From NCBI RefSeq assembly GCF_001310275.1, contig NZ_LGYZ01000084.1, forward strand, positions 62,001-126,000: a stretch of 64,000 bases of DNA, given 5' to 3'. A program made the position numbers and the translations under genes. The notes under the pieces were generated by a model, which was not told where the DNA came from, made no database searches, and saw only the letters and a list, made by a program, of their open reading frames with translations. This DNA comes from Nocardia arizonensis. Its GTDB lineage: Bacteria > Actinomycetota > Actinomycetes > Mycobacteriales > Mycobacteriaceae. Below, one piece after another: positions 18,195 to 28,500 of the stretch. Each line of letters opens with the position of its first letter. Position 1 is the stretch's first letter.

Positions 18195-20543
18195 ATGCAC
18201 GACAACAAAACCCACCATCGAAACGACCGAGGTCACGCCGTCGTGCTCGGCGCCAGTGTCGCGGGCCTGCTCGCCGCGCGGGTGCTGGCCGATCATTTCG
18301 AGCGGGTCACCCTGCTCGAACGCGACGAGATCGACGGACTCGGTTATCGCGACGGTGTCCCGCAGGCGCGCCACATCCACGCGCTCATGCACGGCGGCAG
18401 CCAGGGCATGAACGAGGTCTTCCCGGGACTGCTCGAACAACTGCGCGCACTCGGCGTACCGCACAGCCCGTGGCTGGCGAAATCCCGGTGGTATCTGGGC
18501 GGTGTGCCCATGCGCAGCCCCGAGCGCACCGAATTGACCCTCGCCACCCCCAGTCGTCCGCTGCTCGAACACCTCATGCGTGGGCGGGTTACCAAATGCC
18601 CGAATGTCGTTCTGCGGCAAGGGATAACCGTGTCAGGTCTGCTGCGCTGCGACGACCGGGTGGCGGGTGTGACGACCCGGGAGAACGCGACCGGACGCAC
18701 CGGTGAGGTGCGGGCCGATCTGGTGGTCGACGCCACCGGGCGCAATGCCAGGACGGGGGAGTGGCTGACGGCCGCGGGCTGGTCGGCTCCGGCGGAATCA
18801 CGGGTCGAGGTCGACCTCGGTTACTGCTCGCGCCGCTATCGCCGACACCCGGGCGACCTCGACGGCGACCTCGCACTGACCGCCTCCACCGTGCCGGGTA
18901 TGCCGGGCGCCGCGGTCCTCGCGATCGAGGACGACATGTGGCACGTCACACTGTCGGGCACCCTCGGCACCCGTGCGCCCACCGACGAGCAGGGATATCT
19001 GGATTACGCTGCCGCACTGCCGGTTACGGATGTCATCGAGCTCATCCGGGTCGCCGAGCCGGTCGACGACCCGATCCAGCACCGGGTGCGCGATTCCATC
19101 CGGCGGCGTTACGAGGACCTGCGCGAGGTCCCCGGCGGACTCGTCGTCATCGGCGACGCCGTCACCAGCTTCAATCCGATCTATGCGCAGGGTATGTCGG
19201 TTGCCGCGCAGGAGGCGCTGGTGCTGCGGGACTGGCTCCGCGAGCCGGGACCGCTGCGGCCCCGGGTGTTCTTCCGGCGGATCGCTCGCGTCATCGACGC
19301 CGCCTGGGGCATGTCCACCGCTATCGACCTGCGCTCCCCCTTGGTGAAGGGCGAGCGGACCCGACTGGGCACACTTTTCGGCAGATACCTCAAGCAGGTC
19401 CAGATGGCCAGTGCCGCATCGCCGTTCGTGGCACACCGGCTGCTGGCGGTGATCAATCTGACCGAGCGTCCGCGCACCCTGCTGCGGCCGAGCCTGGTGC
19501 TGTGCCTGGCGCGACTGTGGGCCGAACGCGCCCTCGCGACGCGGCGGGCGGCGGTCCCCGCGTCGAGGCCCGCGCCCGAGACGGCCGCCGATCCCGCCCG
19601 ACCGGTCGGAGATCTGGTGATCCGCGAACGCGTCGAGGAGTCGTCGGGCGTCGTGTCACTGATCCTGGCCCGTCCCGATGGCGCACCGCTGCCCGCCTGG
19701 ACCCCGGGCGCGCATATCGACGTGCTGGTCGGCGACGGCACGCCGCGGCAGTACTCGCTGTGTGGCGACCCGGGCGAATCCGGGCGATGGCGCATCGCCG
19801 TCCTGCGCGCGGAACAGGGCCGGGGTGGATCGGTGTACCTGCACGAACGCGTCGCGGGCGACACACTCGCCGTCGGCGCGGTGCGCAACCACTTCCCACT
19901 GGTCCACGCGCGGCGATTCGTGCTGATCGCGGGCGGCATCGGTATCACCCCGCTACTGCCGATGGCGCGTGAACTCGCGGCGGGCGTGGCGCCGTGGACC
20001 CTGCACTACGGCGGACGCACCCGTGCCGCGATGGCCTTCGCCGCCGAATTCGCCGACCGCGAGTGCTGCACCCTCTACCCGGAGGACGAGGTGGGCCCGC
20101 TGCCCCTGCGGACCATCCTCGACGCCGTCGCCGACAGCGAATGCGCGGTCTACTGCTGCGGGCCGGAAGGACTGATCGCCGCGGCCGAACGGCTGTGCCG
20201 GGACCGGCCGAAGCTGCGCCTGCACGTGGAGCGGTTCAGCCCGCGACCGGTCGAACCCGAAACCCCCTCCGACACCGCGAGTTACGAGGTGGAGTTGCGC
20301 CGGTCTGGCCGCACGCTGACCGTCGAACGCGGCGCGAGCCTCATCGACGAACTGCGTGACGCGGGCGTCGCGGTGCCGTTCTCCTGTCGGGAGGGCACCT
20401 GCGGCAGTTGCGAGACCCCCGTATTGGCCGGTGCCGTCACCCACCGCGACTCGATACTCACCGACGCCGAGCGCCTCGCGGGCAGATCCATGATGCTCTG
20501 CGTCTCCTCCGGCGCCGCCGACCGACTCGTCCTCGACCTCTGA
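18195..20543 (+). CDS. FAD monooxygenase fused to a phthalate-dioxygenase-type reductase (FMN/NAD/2Fe-2S)
   Basis: A 782-aa fusion. Residues 13-445 form a group A-type flavoprotein: GASVAGLLAARVL with acidic ERD at the strand end, DATGR, and GDAVTSFNPIYAQGMS. Residues about 475-690 form an oxidoreductase with flavin motif RQYSLCGDP, nucleotide motif IAGGIGITPLLPMA and the CCGPEGL loop. Residues about 700-782 form a plant-type ferredoxin with C731, C736, C739 and C769 (C-x4-C-x2-C-x29-C). The back half matches VanB/phthalate dioxygenase reductases that normally serve Rieske oxygenases. Here it is tethered to an FAD epoxidase/hydroxylase-like domain, an architecture I do not know from a named system. 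It lies 43 nt after the SDR. Confidence 0.9.
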   Translation: MHDNKTHHRNDRGHAVVLGASVAGLLAARVLADHFERVTLLERDEIDGLGYRDGVPQARHIHALMHGGSQGMNEVFPGLLEQLRALGVPHSPWLAKSRWYLGGVPMRSPERTELTLATPSRPLLEHLMRGRVTKCPNVVLRQGITVSGLLRCDDRVAGVTTRENATGRTGEVRADLVVDATGRNARTGEWLTAAGWSAPAESRVEVDLGYCSRRYRRHPGDLDGDLALTASTVPGMPGAAVLAIEDDMWHVTLSGTLGTRAPTDEQGYLDYAAALPVTDVIELIRVAEPVDDPIQHRVRDSIRRRYEDLREVPGGLVVIGDAVTSFNPIYAQGMSVAAQEALVLRDWLREPGPLRPRVFFRRIARVIDAAWGMSTAIDLRSPLVKGERTRLGTLFGRYLKQVQMASAASPFVAHRLLAVINLTERPRTLLRPSLVLCLARLWAERALATRRAAVPASRPAPETAADPARPVGDLVIRERVEESSGVVSLILARPDGAPLPAWTPGAHIDVLVGDGTPRQYSLCGDPGESGRWRIAVLRAEQGRGGSVYLHERVAGDTLAVGAVRNHFPLVHARRFVLIAGGIGITPLLPMARELAAGVAPWTLHYGGRTRAAMAFAAEFADRECCTLYPEDEVGPLPLRTILDAVADSECAVYCCGPEGLIAAAERLCRDRPKLRLHVERFSPRPVEPETPSDTASYEVELRRSGRTLTVERGASLIDELRDAGVAVPFSCREGTCGSCETPVLAGAVTHRDSILTDAERLAGRSMMLCVSSGAADRLVLDL

Positions 20544-20569
20544 ACACCGGTACTCCGAAGGGATCTCTC

Positions 20570-21811
20570 ATGTACGACGTCATCATCGTGGGCGCGCGCT
20601 GCGCCGGGTCGCCGCTGGGCATGCTGCTCGCGCGCAGCGGACGCCGGGTCCTGGTCGTCGACCGCGCGACCTTCCCCAGCGATACCGTCTCCACCCACTT
20701 CATCCAGCAGACCGGTATCGCGCTGCTGCGCGATTGGGGCGTGCTCGAGGCGGCCACGGGCAACGCCCACCCCATCCGGCATATGACCGCTTCCTTCAAG
20801 GATCTGCTGATCAGCGGATTCGCCGATCCGATCGACGGCATCGACCGGGTGTACGCGCCGCGCCGCACGGTCATGGATGCGGCCCTGCTCGAGGCCGCCG
20901 TCGATGCGGGAGCCGAAGTGCGCCAAGGCTATACGGTCGAGGAACTGATCGTGGCCGACGATCGCGTGGTCGGCATCCGCGGCCGCGCGGCGGGCGGTCG
21001 ACTACACGAGGAGCGCGCCGCCGTCGTCGTGGGCGCCGACGGCGCGAATTCCACGGTCGCCAGACTGACCGGCGCGGCCGTCTACAACCACGTGCCCGCC
21101 GCCTGCTTCATCTACTACAGCTACTTCGCCGGCCTGGACTGGAACGACTTCCACCACCGCACCGGGGATTTCCAGCAGATGGGCGCCTGGCCGACCAACG
21201 ACGGCCTGCATCTGGTCGCGGTCATGCGCAAACGCGACCGCTTCGCCGCCTTCCGCGCCGCCCCCGCGGAGACCTTCGCCGAGATCGTCGACACCGTGAC
21301 CCCCGACCTCGGCGCGGATCTGCGCGCCCGCGGTGAGCGGGTCGCGCCATTGCAGCCGATGCTGTACCCGGACAACTACTACCGCCAGGCCGCCGGGCCC
21401 GGGTGGGCGCTGGTCGGCGACGCCGGCTATCACAAGGACCCCTACACCGGTAACGGCATCGCCGACGCCTTCCGGCACGCGGGCCACCTCGCCGAGACGC
21501 TGCACGCCAACCTGGACCGTGGGCCCGCGGCGGTGGACGCGGCGCTGAAGGAGTATGGCGAATATCGCGACGAGGAGTCCGCGCAGACCTACGAATTCAC
21601 CTGCACCATATCCGAACTCGAACTGCCCCAGCGCATCTACGACGCCTTCGACGCCTCCAGCCGCAGCCAGAAGTACCGGCTGGAGTTCTTCCGCATGATG
21701 GCGGGCGCCATGCCGGGCCACGAATTCTTCGCCCCCGACCGGCTCGAACGCATGTATCGCGAGGTCGGTTTCGTGCCCGCCGGCGCAGTGTCACCGAACG
21801 GCGGGCACTGA
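20570..21811 (+). CDS. FAD-dependent oxidoreductase (group A monooxygenase/geranylgeranyl reductase-like)
   Basis: A 413-aa flavoprotein. N-terminal dinucleotide motif VIIVGARCAGSPLGMLLARSG, then the DTVSTHF segment typical of this subgroup, VVGADGANSTVARL, and the C-terminal GDAGYHKDPYTGNGIADAFR flavin motif. It could hydroxylate, epoxidise, or reduce C=C bonds; the group contains both monooxygenases and prenyl reductases. The stop overlaps the next ATG by 1 nt (TGATG). It is 26 nt downstream of the fusion flavoprotein, so two FAD enzymes are produced together for the same product. Confidence 0.9.
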   Translation: MYDVIIVGARCAGSPLGMLLARSGRRVLVVDRATFPSDTVSTHFIQQTGIALLRDWGVLEAATGNAHPIRHMTASFKDLLISGFADPIDGIDRVYAPRRTVMDAALLEAAVDAGAEVRQGYTVEELIVADDRVVGIRGRAAGGRLHEERAAVVVGADGANSTVARLTGAAVYNHVPAACFIYYSYFAGLDWNDFHHRTGDFQQMGAWPTNDGLHLVAVMRKRDRFAAFRAAPAETFAEIVDTVTPDLGADLRARGERVAPLQPMLYPDNYYRQAAGPGWALVGDAGYHKDPYTGNGIADAFRHAGHLAETLHANLDRGPAAVDAALKEYGEYRDEESAQTYEFTCTISELELPQRIYDAFDASSRSQKYRLEFFRMMAGAMPGHEFFAPDRLERMYREVGFVPAGAVSPNGGH

Positions 21812-22449
21812 TGCCGGTGAAGCTCGTCGTCATCGGCGACAGCTTCGTCGAGGGCCGGGGCGACCCGGCCCCCGGCGGGGGGTATCGCGGGTGGATCCCG
21901 GCATTCGCGCGCCTGCTCGGAATCGGGGACGACGAATGCCGCAACCACGGTGAACATCTCGCCACCACCGCGACCGTGCGTGATCGTCAACTCGTCGCCG
22001 TGCGGACCGTGCGGCCACAGGTCGCGGGGATGATCGCCGGATTCAACGATATCGTCGGCGAATACCGGCCCGCCGAATTCCGGGACAATCTGCGCGAGAT
22101 CTTCGCGACCATGTCCCGTGCCGCCTCGGTCGCCTTCACCGCGACCTACCCCGATGTCACCGACCGGCTCGCCATGACCGCTGCGGCGCGCGCCGACATA
22201 CGCGGCCGCACCACCGACGCCAATTCCGTCCTGCGTCGCACCGCCGCCGAATTCGGCATGGTGTGCGTGGACGCCGCGCGTGCGCCGCTGTCGGAAGTCT
22301 GGCGTGACGGGGCGCTGTGGTCCGACGACGGAATCCACCCGAATCGACTCGGCTACCGCCTCTTCGCCGAGCAACTCGCCGACGCCGTCGCCGAGGACCT
22401 CGGTGTGGCGTTGCCCGCCAACGCAACCTACTCGGCCGTCACCGGCTGA
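21811..22449 (+). CDS. SGNH/GDSL-family hydrolase
   Basis: A 212-aa SGNH hydrolase. Block I GDSFVEG (S11), block III GFNDI (N79) and block V DDGIHPN (Asp-x-x-His dyad near residue 170) are present; the glycine of block II is less clear. No signal peptide is seen, so it acts in the cytoplasm. Immediately before the megasynthase and without any thioesterase domain in the cluster, it is a candidate for acyl release or ester editing. The start overlaps the preceding stop by 1 nt. Confidence 0.87.
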   Translation: MPVKLVVIGDSFVEGRGDPAPGGGYRGWIPAFARLLGIGDDECRNHGEHLATTATVRDRQLVAVRTVRPQVAGMIAGFNDIVGEYRPAEFRDNLREIFATMSRAASVAFTATYPDVTDRLAMTAAARADIRGRTTDANSVLRRTAAEFGMVCVDAARAPLSEVWRDGALWSDDGIHPNRLGYRLFAEQLADAVAEDLGVALPANATYSAVTG

Positions 22450-22500
22450 TACGCGCGGCGCCGCCCGGCCTGCGAAACACATGATCCGAAAGTGAAGGCA

Positions 22501-25500
22501 ATGGACTCGACCTCCTCGTTCGACGCGCGTCGGCTGGCGAACACGCCGATCGCCATCGTGGGCATGGCAGGCCTGTTTCCGCAGGCCCGCAACGCCGGCG
22601 AGTACTGGCAGAACATCGTCGACGGCGCGGACTGCACCACCGAGGTGCCCGCGGATCGTTGGCGGATCGCGGACTACTACGACCCCGACCCAACGGCGCC
22701 GGACAAATCCTATGCCAAGCGGGGCGGCTTCCTGCCCGACATCGATTTCAGCCCGATCGAATTCGGCATTCCGCCGAATCTGCTCGGCATCACCAGCACC
22801 TTGCAGACCCTGAGCCTCATGGTCGCCCGCGACGTGCTGCGCGACGCGGGGGTCGAGGGTTCTTCCTGGTACGACCCGGCGCGCACCGGTGTCGTGCTCG
22901 GCGTCGTCGGCTGCGTCGGGCTCATGCATCCGCTGGCCATGCGACTATCCTCGCCCGTCCTGCGTGAGGTGGTGCGCAGTTGCGGGCTGACCGACGCCGA
23001 CGCCGAGGAGATCGCCGACCGTTTCGCCAAGGCGTTCGCGCCGTGGGAGGAGGACAGTTTTCCCGGGCTGCTCGCCAATGTGACGGCCGGGCGCATCGCG
23101 AATCGGTTCGACCTCGGCGGCATGAACTGCACCGTGGACGCGGCCTGCGCCGCCTCCCTGTCCGCGGTGCGCATGGCCGTCGCCGAACTCGTCGACGGCC
23201 GCGCCGACATGATGATCACCGGTGGCGCCGACACCGAGAACTCGATCTTCACCTACATGTGTTTCAGCAAGACCGGCGCGCTCTCGCATTCGGATCGGGT
23301 GCGCCCCTTCGATCGCTCCGCCGACGGCACGCTGCTCGGCGAGGGCATCGGTATGCTCGCGCTGAAACGCCTCGCCGACGCCGAACGCGACGGCGACCGG
23401 ATCTACGCGGTCATCCGCGGTATCGGCTCCTCCAGTGACGGCCGGGCCAAGAGCATCTACGCGCCGCGCGCCGAAGGGCAGGATCTCGCGCTGCGCCGCG
23501 CCTACGCCGACGCGGGCTACCCCATCTCGTCGGTGGAGTTGTTCGAGGCGCACGCCACCGGGACCGCGGTCGGCGACCGCACCGAGATCGCCGCGCTGAC
23601 CGGCGTGCTCGACGATTTCACCGCCGACCGCGCCTATGCCGCCATCGGCAGCGTCAAATCGCAGATCGGGCACACCAAGGGCGCCGCGGGCGCGGCGAGT
23701 CTCATGAAGACCGCGCTGGCGCTCCACCACAAAGTGCTACCGCCGACCATCGGCGTCGAGCAGGCCAATCCGGCGCTCGACGGCGGCCCGCTCTACCTCA
23801 ATGCCGCCGCGCGCCCGTGGATACGCGATCCTCAGCGGCCCGTCCGCCGCGCGGGCGTCTCGGCAATGGGCTTCGGCGGCACCAACTTCCACATCGCGCT
23901 GCAAGAGTACGGCGACACCGTGGACGTGCCGCTGCATCGCCGCGCGCGGGTCCGGCTGTTCCACGCACCCGATGTCGCCGGACTGATCGCCCTGCTGCGT
24001 TCGGATCGCGCACCCTCGACCGCGCCGGCACCGCCGAATTCGCCCCGTCTCGCGATGGTTGTGGCCGATCCGGCGGCCGGGGACGAATTGCGCACGCAGG
24101 CAGCGGATCTGCTCGAGCAGCGGTCCGACGCCGCCGAGTGGTCGACGCCCAACGGCATCTACTACCGGGCGCGGGCACTGCCCGAACCCCGGGTCGGCGC
24201 GCTGTTCGCCGGTCAGGGCAGTCAGTACGTCGGCATGGGAAGCGCGCTGACACTGAGCAATCCGACGGTCCGCCGCGCCTTCGACGAGGCCGAGGAGACC
24301 TTCGCGGGCAGCGACTCGCGCCTGAGTACGGCGGTTTTCCCCGTGACGAAGGATTCCGACGGCGAGGAGATACTGCGCCGCACCGAATTCGCGCAGCCCG
24401 CCATCGGCGCGCTGTCCGTCGGTCAGTTCCGCGTCCTGCGCGAGCTCGGACTCGAGTGCGCGGCCTATCTCGGTCACAGCTTCGGCGAACTCACGGCCCT
24501 GTGGGCGGCGGGCGCGCTGGACGATGCCGACTACTTCCGGCTCGCGCGGGCACGCGGCGCGGCCATGACACCGGCCGCCGGGACGGCGGACGGCGGCACC
24601 ATGGCGGCGTTGCAGTGTTCGGCCGAGCGGGCGCGGAAACTGCTGGCCGAGGTGCCCGAAGCGAGTATCTGCAACTACAACGCCGCCGACCAGATCGTCG
24701 TCGGCGGGCCGACCGCGCAGGTGGACCGGCTCGTGGCGATCTGCCACGAGGCGGGGGTCAAGGCTCGGAAATTGCCGGTGTCCGGTGCATTCCACACCTC
24801 ATTGGTGGCACATGCCGTCGCCGCCTTCGGCCCCGAGGTCGAGCGGACCGAGGTGCGCGAGCCCGCCGGCCGGGTACACGCCAACACCGCGGGCGCGGCC
24901 TACGGAGCCGATGTGGCGGCCAACCGCGCGATCCTCGTCGAACATCTGCTACAGCCGGTGGACTTCGTTGGCGGCCTGACCGCCATGATCGAGGAGTCCC
25001 GCTGCAATATCCTGGTCGAATTCGGTCCGAAACAGGTGCTCACCCAGTTGGCGCGGCGCACCGTCGGCGCGGACGTCGTGACCTTGGCCGTCGATGCCGG
25101 ACCGCTCGGCGACGGCGATGTGGCCCTGCGCCGGGCCGTGGCCCAGCTCCTCGTACTCGGCGTCGATCTCGCCGTACCCGTCGAGGCCGCGCCGCGCCCG
25201 CCCGCCGCGACGGGGGCGGTAGTGCTCACCGGCGCGGAATACGTGCCCGATTCCCGCCGCCGCGCGTACGTCGAGGCGATCGAGAAGGTCTACGTCCCCG
25301 AGCCCGTCGCCGCGGCGCGCGATGCGGTCCGCGCCGCTGCCGAGGCCGCGCCCGCGCCGCGCATCGAACCCGCGCCGCTCGCGGCGACCGCGGATCTCGA
25401 CTCCACCCGGCAGGTCGCCGAGGTGCTCACCCGCCAGACCGATCTGCACAGCAGGTATCTGGAGGGTCAGTTGAGGGTCGCCGAGGAGCTGATGACGCTT

Positions 25501-28500
25501 CGGCGCGCGGACCATCGCACCTCCGACGGCTTGGCCGAGACCATCGCGGGGCACAGCGAGGCGATCAGCAGTGCGCATGCCGCCGCCAACACGGTGCTGG
25601 CGCGTCTCGCGCAGGTGGGTCTCGGTGCCGATGTCGCGGAATCCGCGCCACCTGGTTCGTCCGCGAACGGTCTGCCGCCGAACGGGTTCGTCCCCGAGGC
25701 GCACGTTTCCGTCGAACTGCCGGGGTTCCCGGTGGTGGTCACCGCACCCGCACCCGCACCCGAGACCGACGGCGTCGCCGCTGTCACCGTCTCGCCACGG
25801 GAAGCGCCGCGGTCCCCGAACGGTCTGCCCGCCACAGGCTTCGACACCGCGTCCCTGCGGGCCTCCGTGCTCGGGGTGGTCGCGGATCGGACCGGCTATT
25901 CGGTCGAGATGATCGACCCGGCAATGGATCTGGAGGCCGATCTGGGTGTGGACTCGATCAAGCGGGTGCAGATCGTGAGTGTGTTGCAGGAGCGTCACCC
26001 CGAACTGCCCGAACTCGGTCCCGAGGCGCTGGCCGAGCTGCGGACCATCGACCAGTTGGTCGACCAGCTCACCCGCGGTGTCGCCGTGTCCGCGCCCGCC
26101 GCGCTCACGACCGTGGAGCCGGGGTCGTTGCGGACCTCGGTGCTCGGAGTGGTGGCGGATCGGACCGGCTATTCGGTCGAGATGATCGACCCGGCAATGG
26201 ATCTGGAGGCCGATCTGGGTGTGGACTCGATCAAGCGGGTGCAGATCGTCAGCGTCTTGCAGGAACGGTTTCCCGAACTCCCGGTCCTTGGGCCGGAGGA
26301 ACTGGCGGAGTTGCGCACGATCGACCAGTTGGTCGAGCGGTTGAGTGGTGCGCGCGTCGCGCCGGATGGGGGTTCGCCGCGCGCGGTGCCGTCACCGGGT
26401 CCCGCCGGGGCGACCACCGAGATTCCGCGGCTGCCGATACGGGCCGTGCCATTGCCGCCGGTCGATCCGGCGCCCATGCCGTACGCCGAGCGCGCCGCCG
26501 TGGCGGTGGTGCGGCTGGGCGGCGACGCGATCGCGCTGTCGCGACATCGCGCGGCACGGAATTGGGGGGTGCGTGAACTCGTACTCGACACGACGGGCGA
26601 GTGGCTCGGCGCGGACTGGGACGACGAGGCGCTGGAGCGCACGCTGGCGGACTTCTTCGCCGCCGGTCCCGCGCCCGACGCCTGCGTGGTGGTGTTCGAC
26701 CGTCCCGCGCAGGTCGGCGCCGCGGTACGGCGGCTCGCCGACGCCCTGCTCGTCGTCAAGCACGCCGCGGCGCGCGCGGCCGACTCCGGGGACCGCGCCG
26801 CGCTGATCCTGGTGACCCGCATCGACGGCAGACTGGGCGAACATCCCGACACCGGGGGAGCGGTTCGCATGCTTGGCGCGCTCGCCGCACTGGCGAAGAC
26901 CGCCGCCGCCGAGAATCCCTCGCTGTTCACGAGAATGCTCGACCTGCATCCGTCCATCGCCGACGAAGCGGTCGGCGCTCATCTCCTGAGCGAGATGTGC
27001 GATGCCGCGCGAACTCCCGCCGCCGTGGGTATCGACGCCGACGGAACCCGATGGACGGTCGCGCCGATACCCGACACGGAACGCGTCGACGCCGGGCCGG
27101 GCCTGAGCGCCGACGATGTCGTCCTGGTCACCGGTGGTGGCCGCGGTGTCACGGCGACCTGCGCGGTGGCACTGGCCCGCGCCGTGCCCGCGGAATACAT
27201 CCTGCTCGGTCGCACCGACATCGAGCAGCCGCAGCCGCGATGGGCCGACGGCGTCGCCGACGCCGACCTGGTGCGCGCCATGGTCGAAGACCACTCCCGC
27301 GCGGGTGCGACACCGCATCCGCGTACCGTCGAGGCCACCTGCGCCCGCGTCCGCGCCGCCAGGGAGATCACCGAAACCCTCCGGTCGATCGCCGAGACCG
27401 GTGCGACCGCACGCTACCTGCGGGCCGATGTGGCCGACGCGGAGGCCGTCGCGACGGCACTCGCCGCCGACCGCGACCGAATCGGCGTGATCGTGCACGG
27501 CGCGGGCGCGCTTTCGGACGGGTTGCTGGCGCGCGAGTCCGGCGCCGACATCCGCCGCGTCTTCGGCCCCAAACTCGCCGGTCTTGCCGCGGTTCTCGGG
27601 GCGGTCTCGCCGGCGACCCTGCGACGGGTCGTGCTGTTCGCGTCGGTGGCGGGCGTCTACGGCAACACCGGTCAGGCGGACTACGCGGTGGCAAACGAGG
27701 CCATGAGCCGCTGGCCCGTCGCCGGTGCCGGGCTTCTCGCCCTGGCATGGGGCGCCTGGGACGGCGGCATGGTCACCGCCGACCTGCGCGCCCTCTTCGC
27801 CGCCCGCGGCGTACCGTTGCTCCAACCCGACGCGGCGGCAGCCGCGTTCGTCGCCGAACTCACCGAAGGCGCGGGCAGCGGCGAGGTTCTGCTCGCCCCG
27901 CCCGTTCCCCTCTCCGCGACTGTCCGGCCCACGACGGACGCGGCGCATATCGCCTGCCGCGATATCGCCGCGCTGGCCGACGATCCCGTACTCGACGCCC
28001 ATCGTGTGGGCACAACCCCGGTCCTGCCCGCCGTCTACGCCATCGGCTGGATGATCGCGGTCGCCGAATCGGCGTATCCGGGGCTGCGCGTGGTCGCCGT
28101 CGAGGACTTCGAGGTGTTGCGCGGCATCACCTTCGAGGGCGCCGAGGACCGGCGACACCACGTCCGACTCGACGTGCGCTCCGTGCGCGACGACGGGGCG
28201 AGCGTGACCGCGAGCATCGGTGACGGCCACCCGGCACGGGGCGCATCCGGCGGGGGATCGGCCCGATACCGCGCCGTCCTCACCCTCGCCGCACGCACTT
28301 CGAGCCGCCGCCGTGCCGAAATCGATTTCGCCGCACCGGAATCGGGAATTCACTTCGAGTCGGGTGATCGGCTGTACCGCGACGGAATCATCTTCCACGG
28401 ACCGCTCCTTCAGGGCATCCGCACCATCCACGAGCGCAGCGCCGACCGGCTCACGGTGACGTGCCGTATGCCCGGACCGGTCGCCGACCGTGGTTACGCG

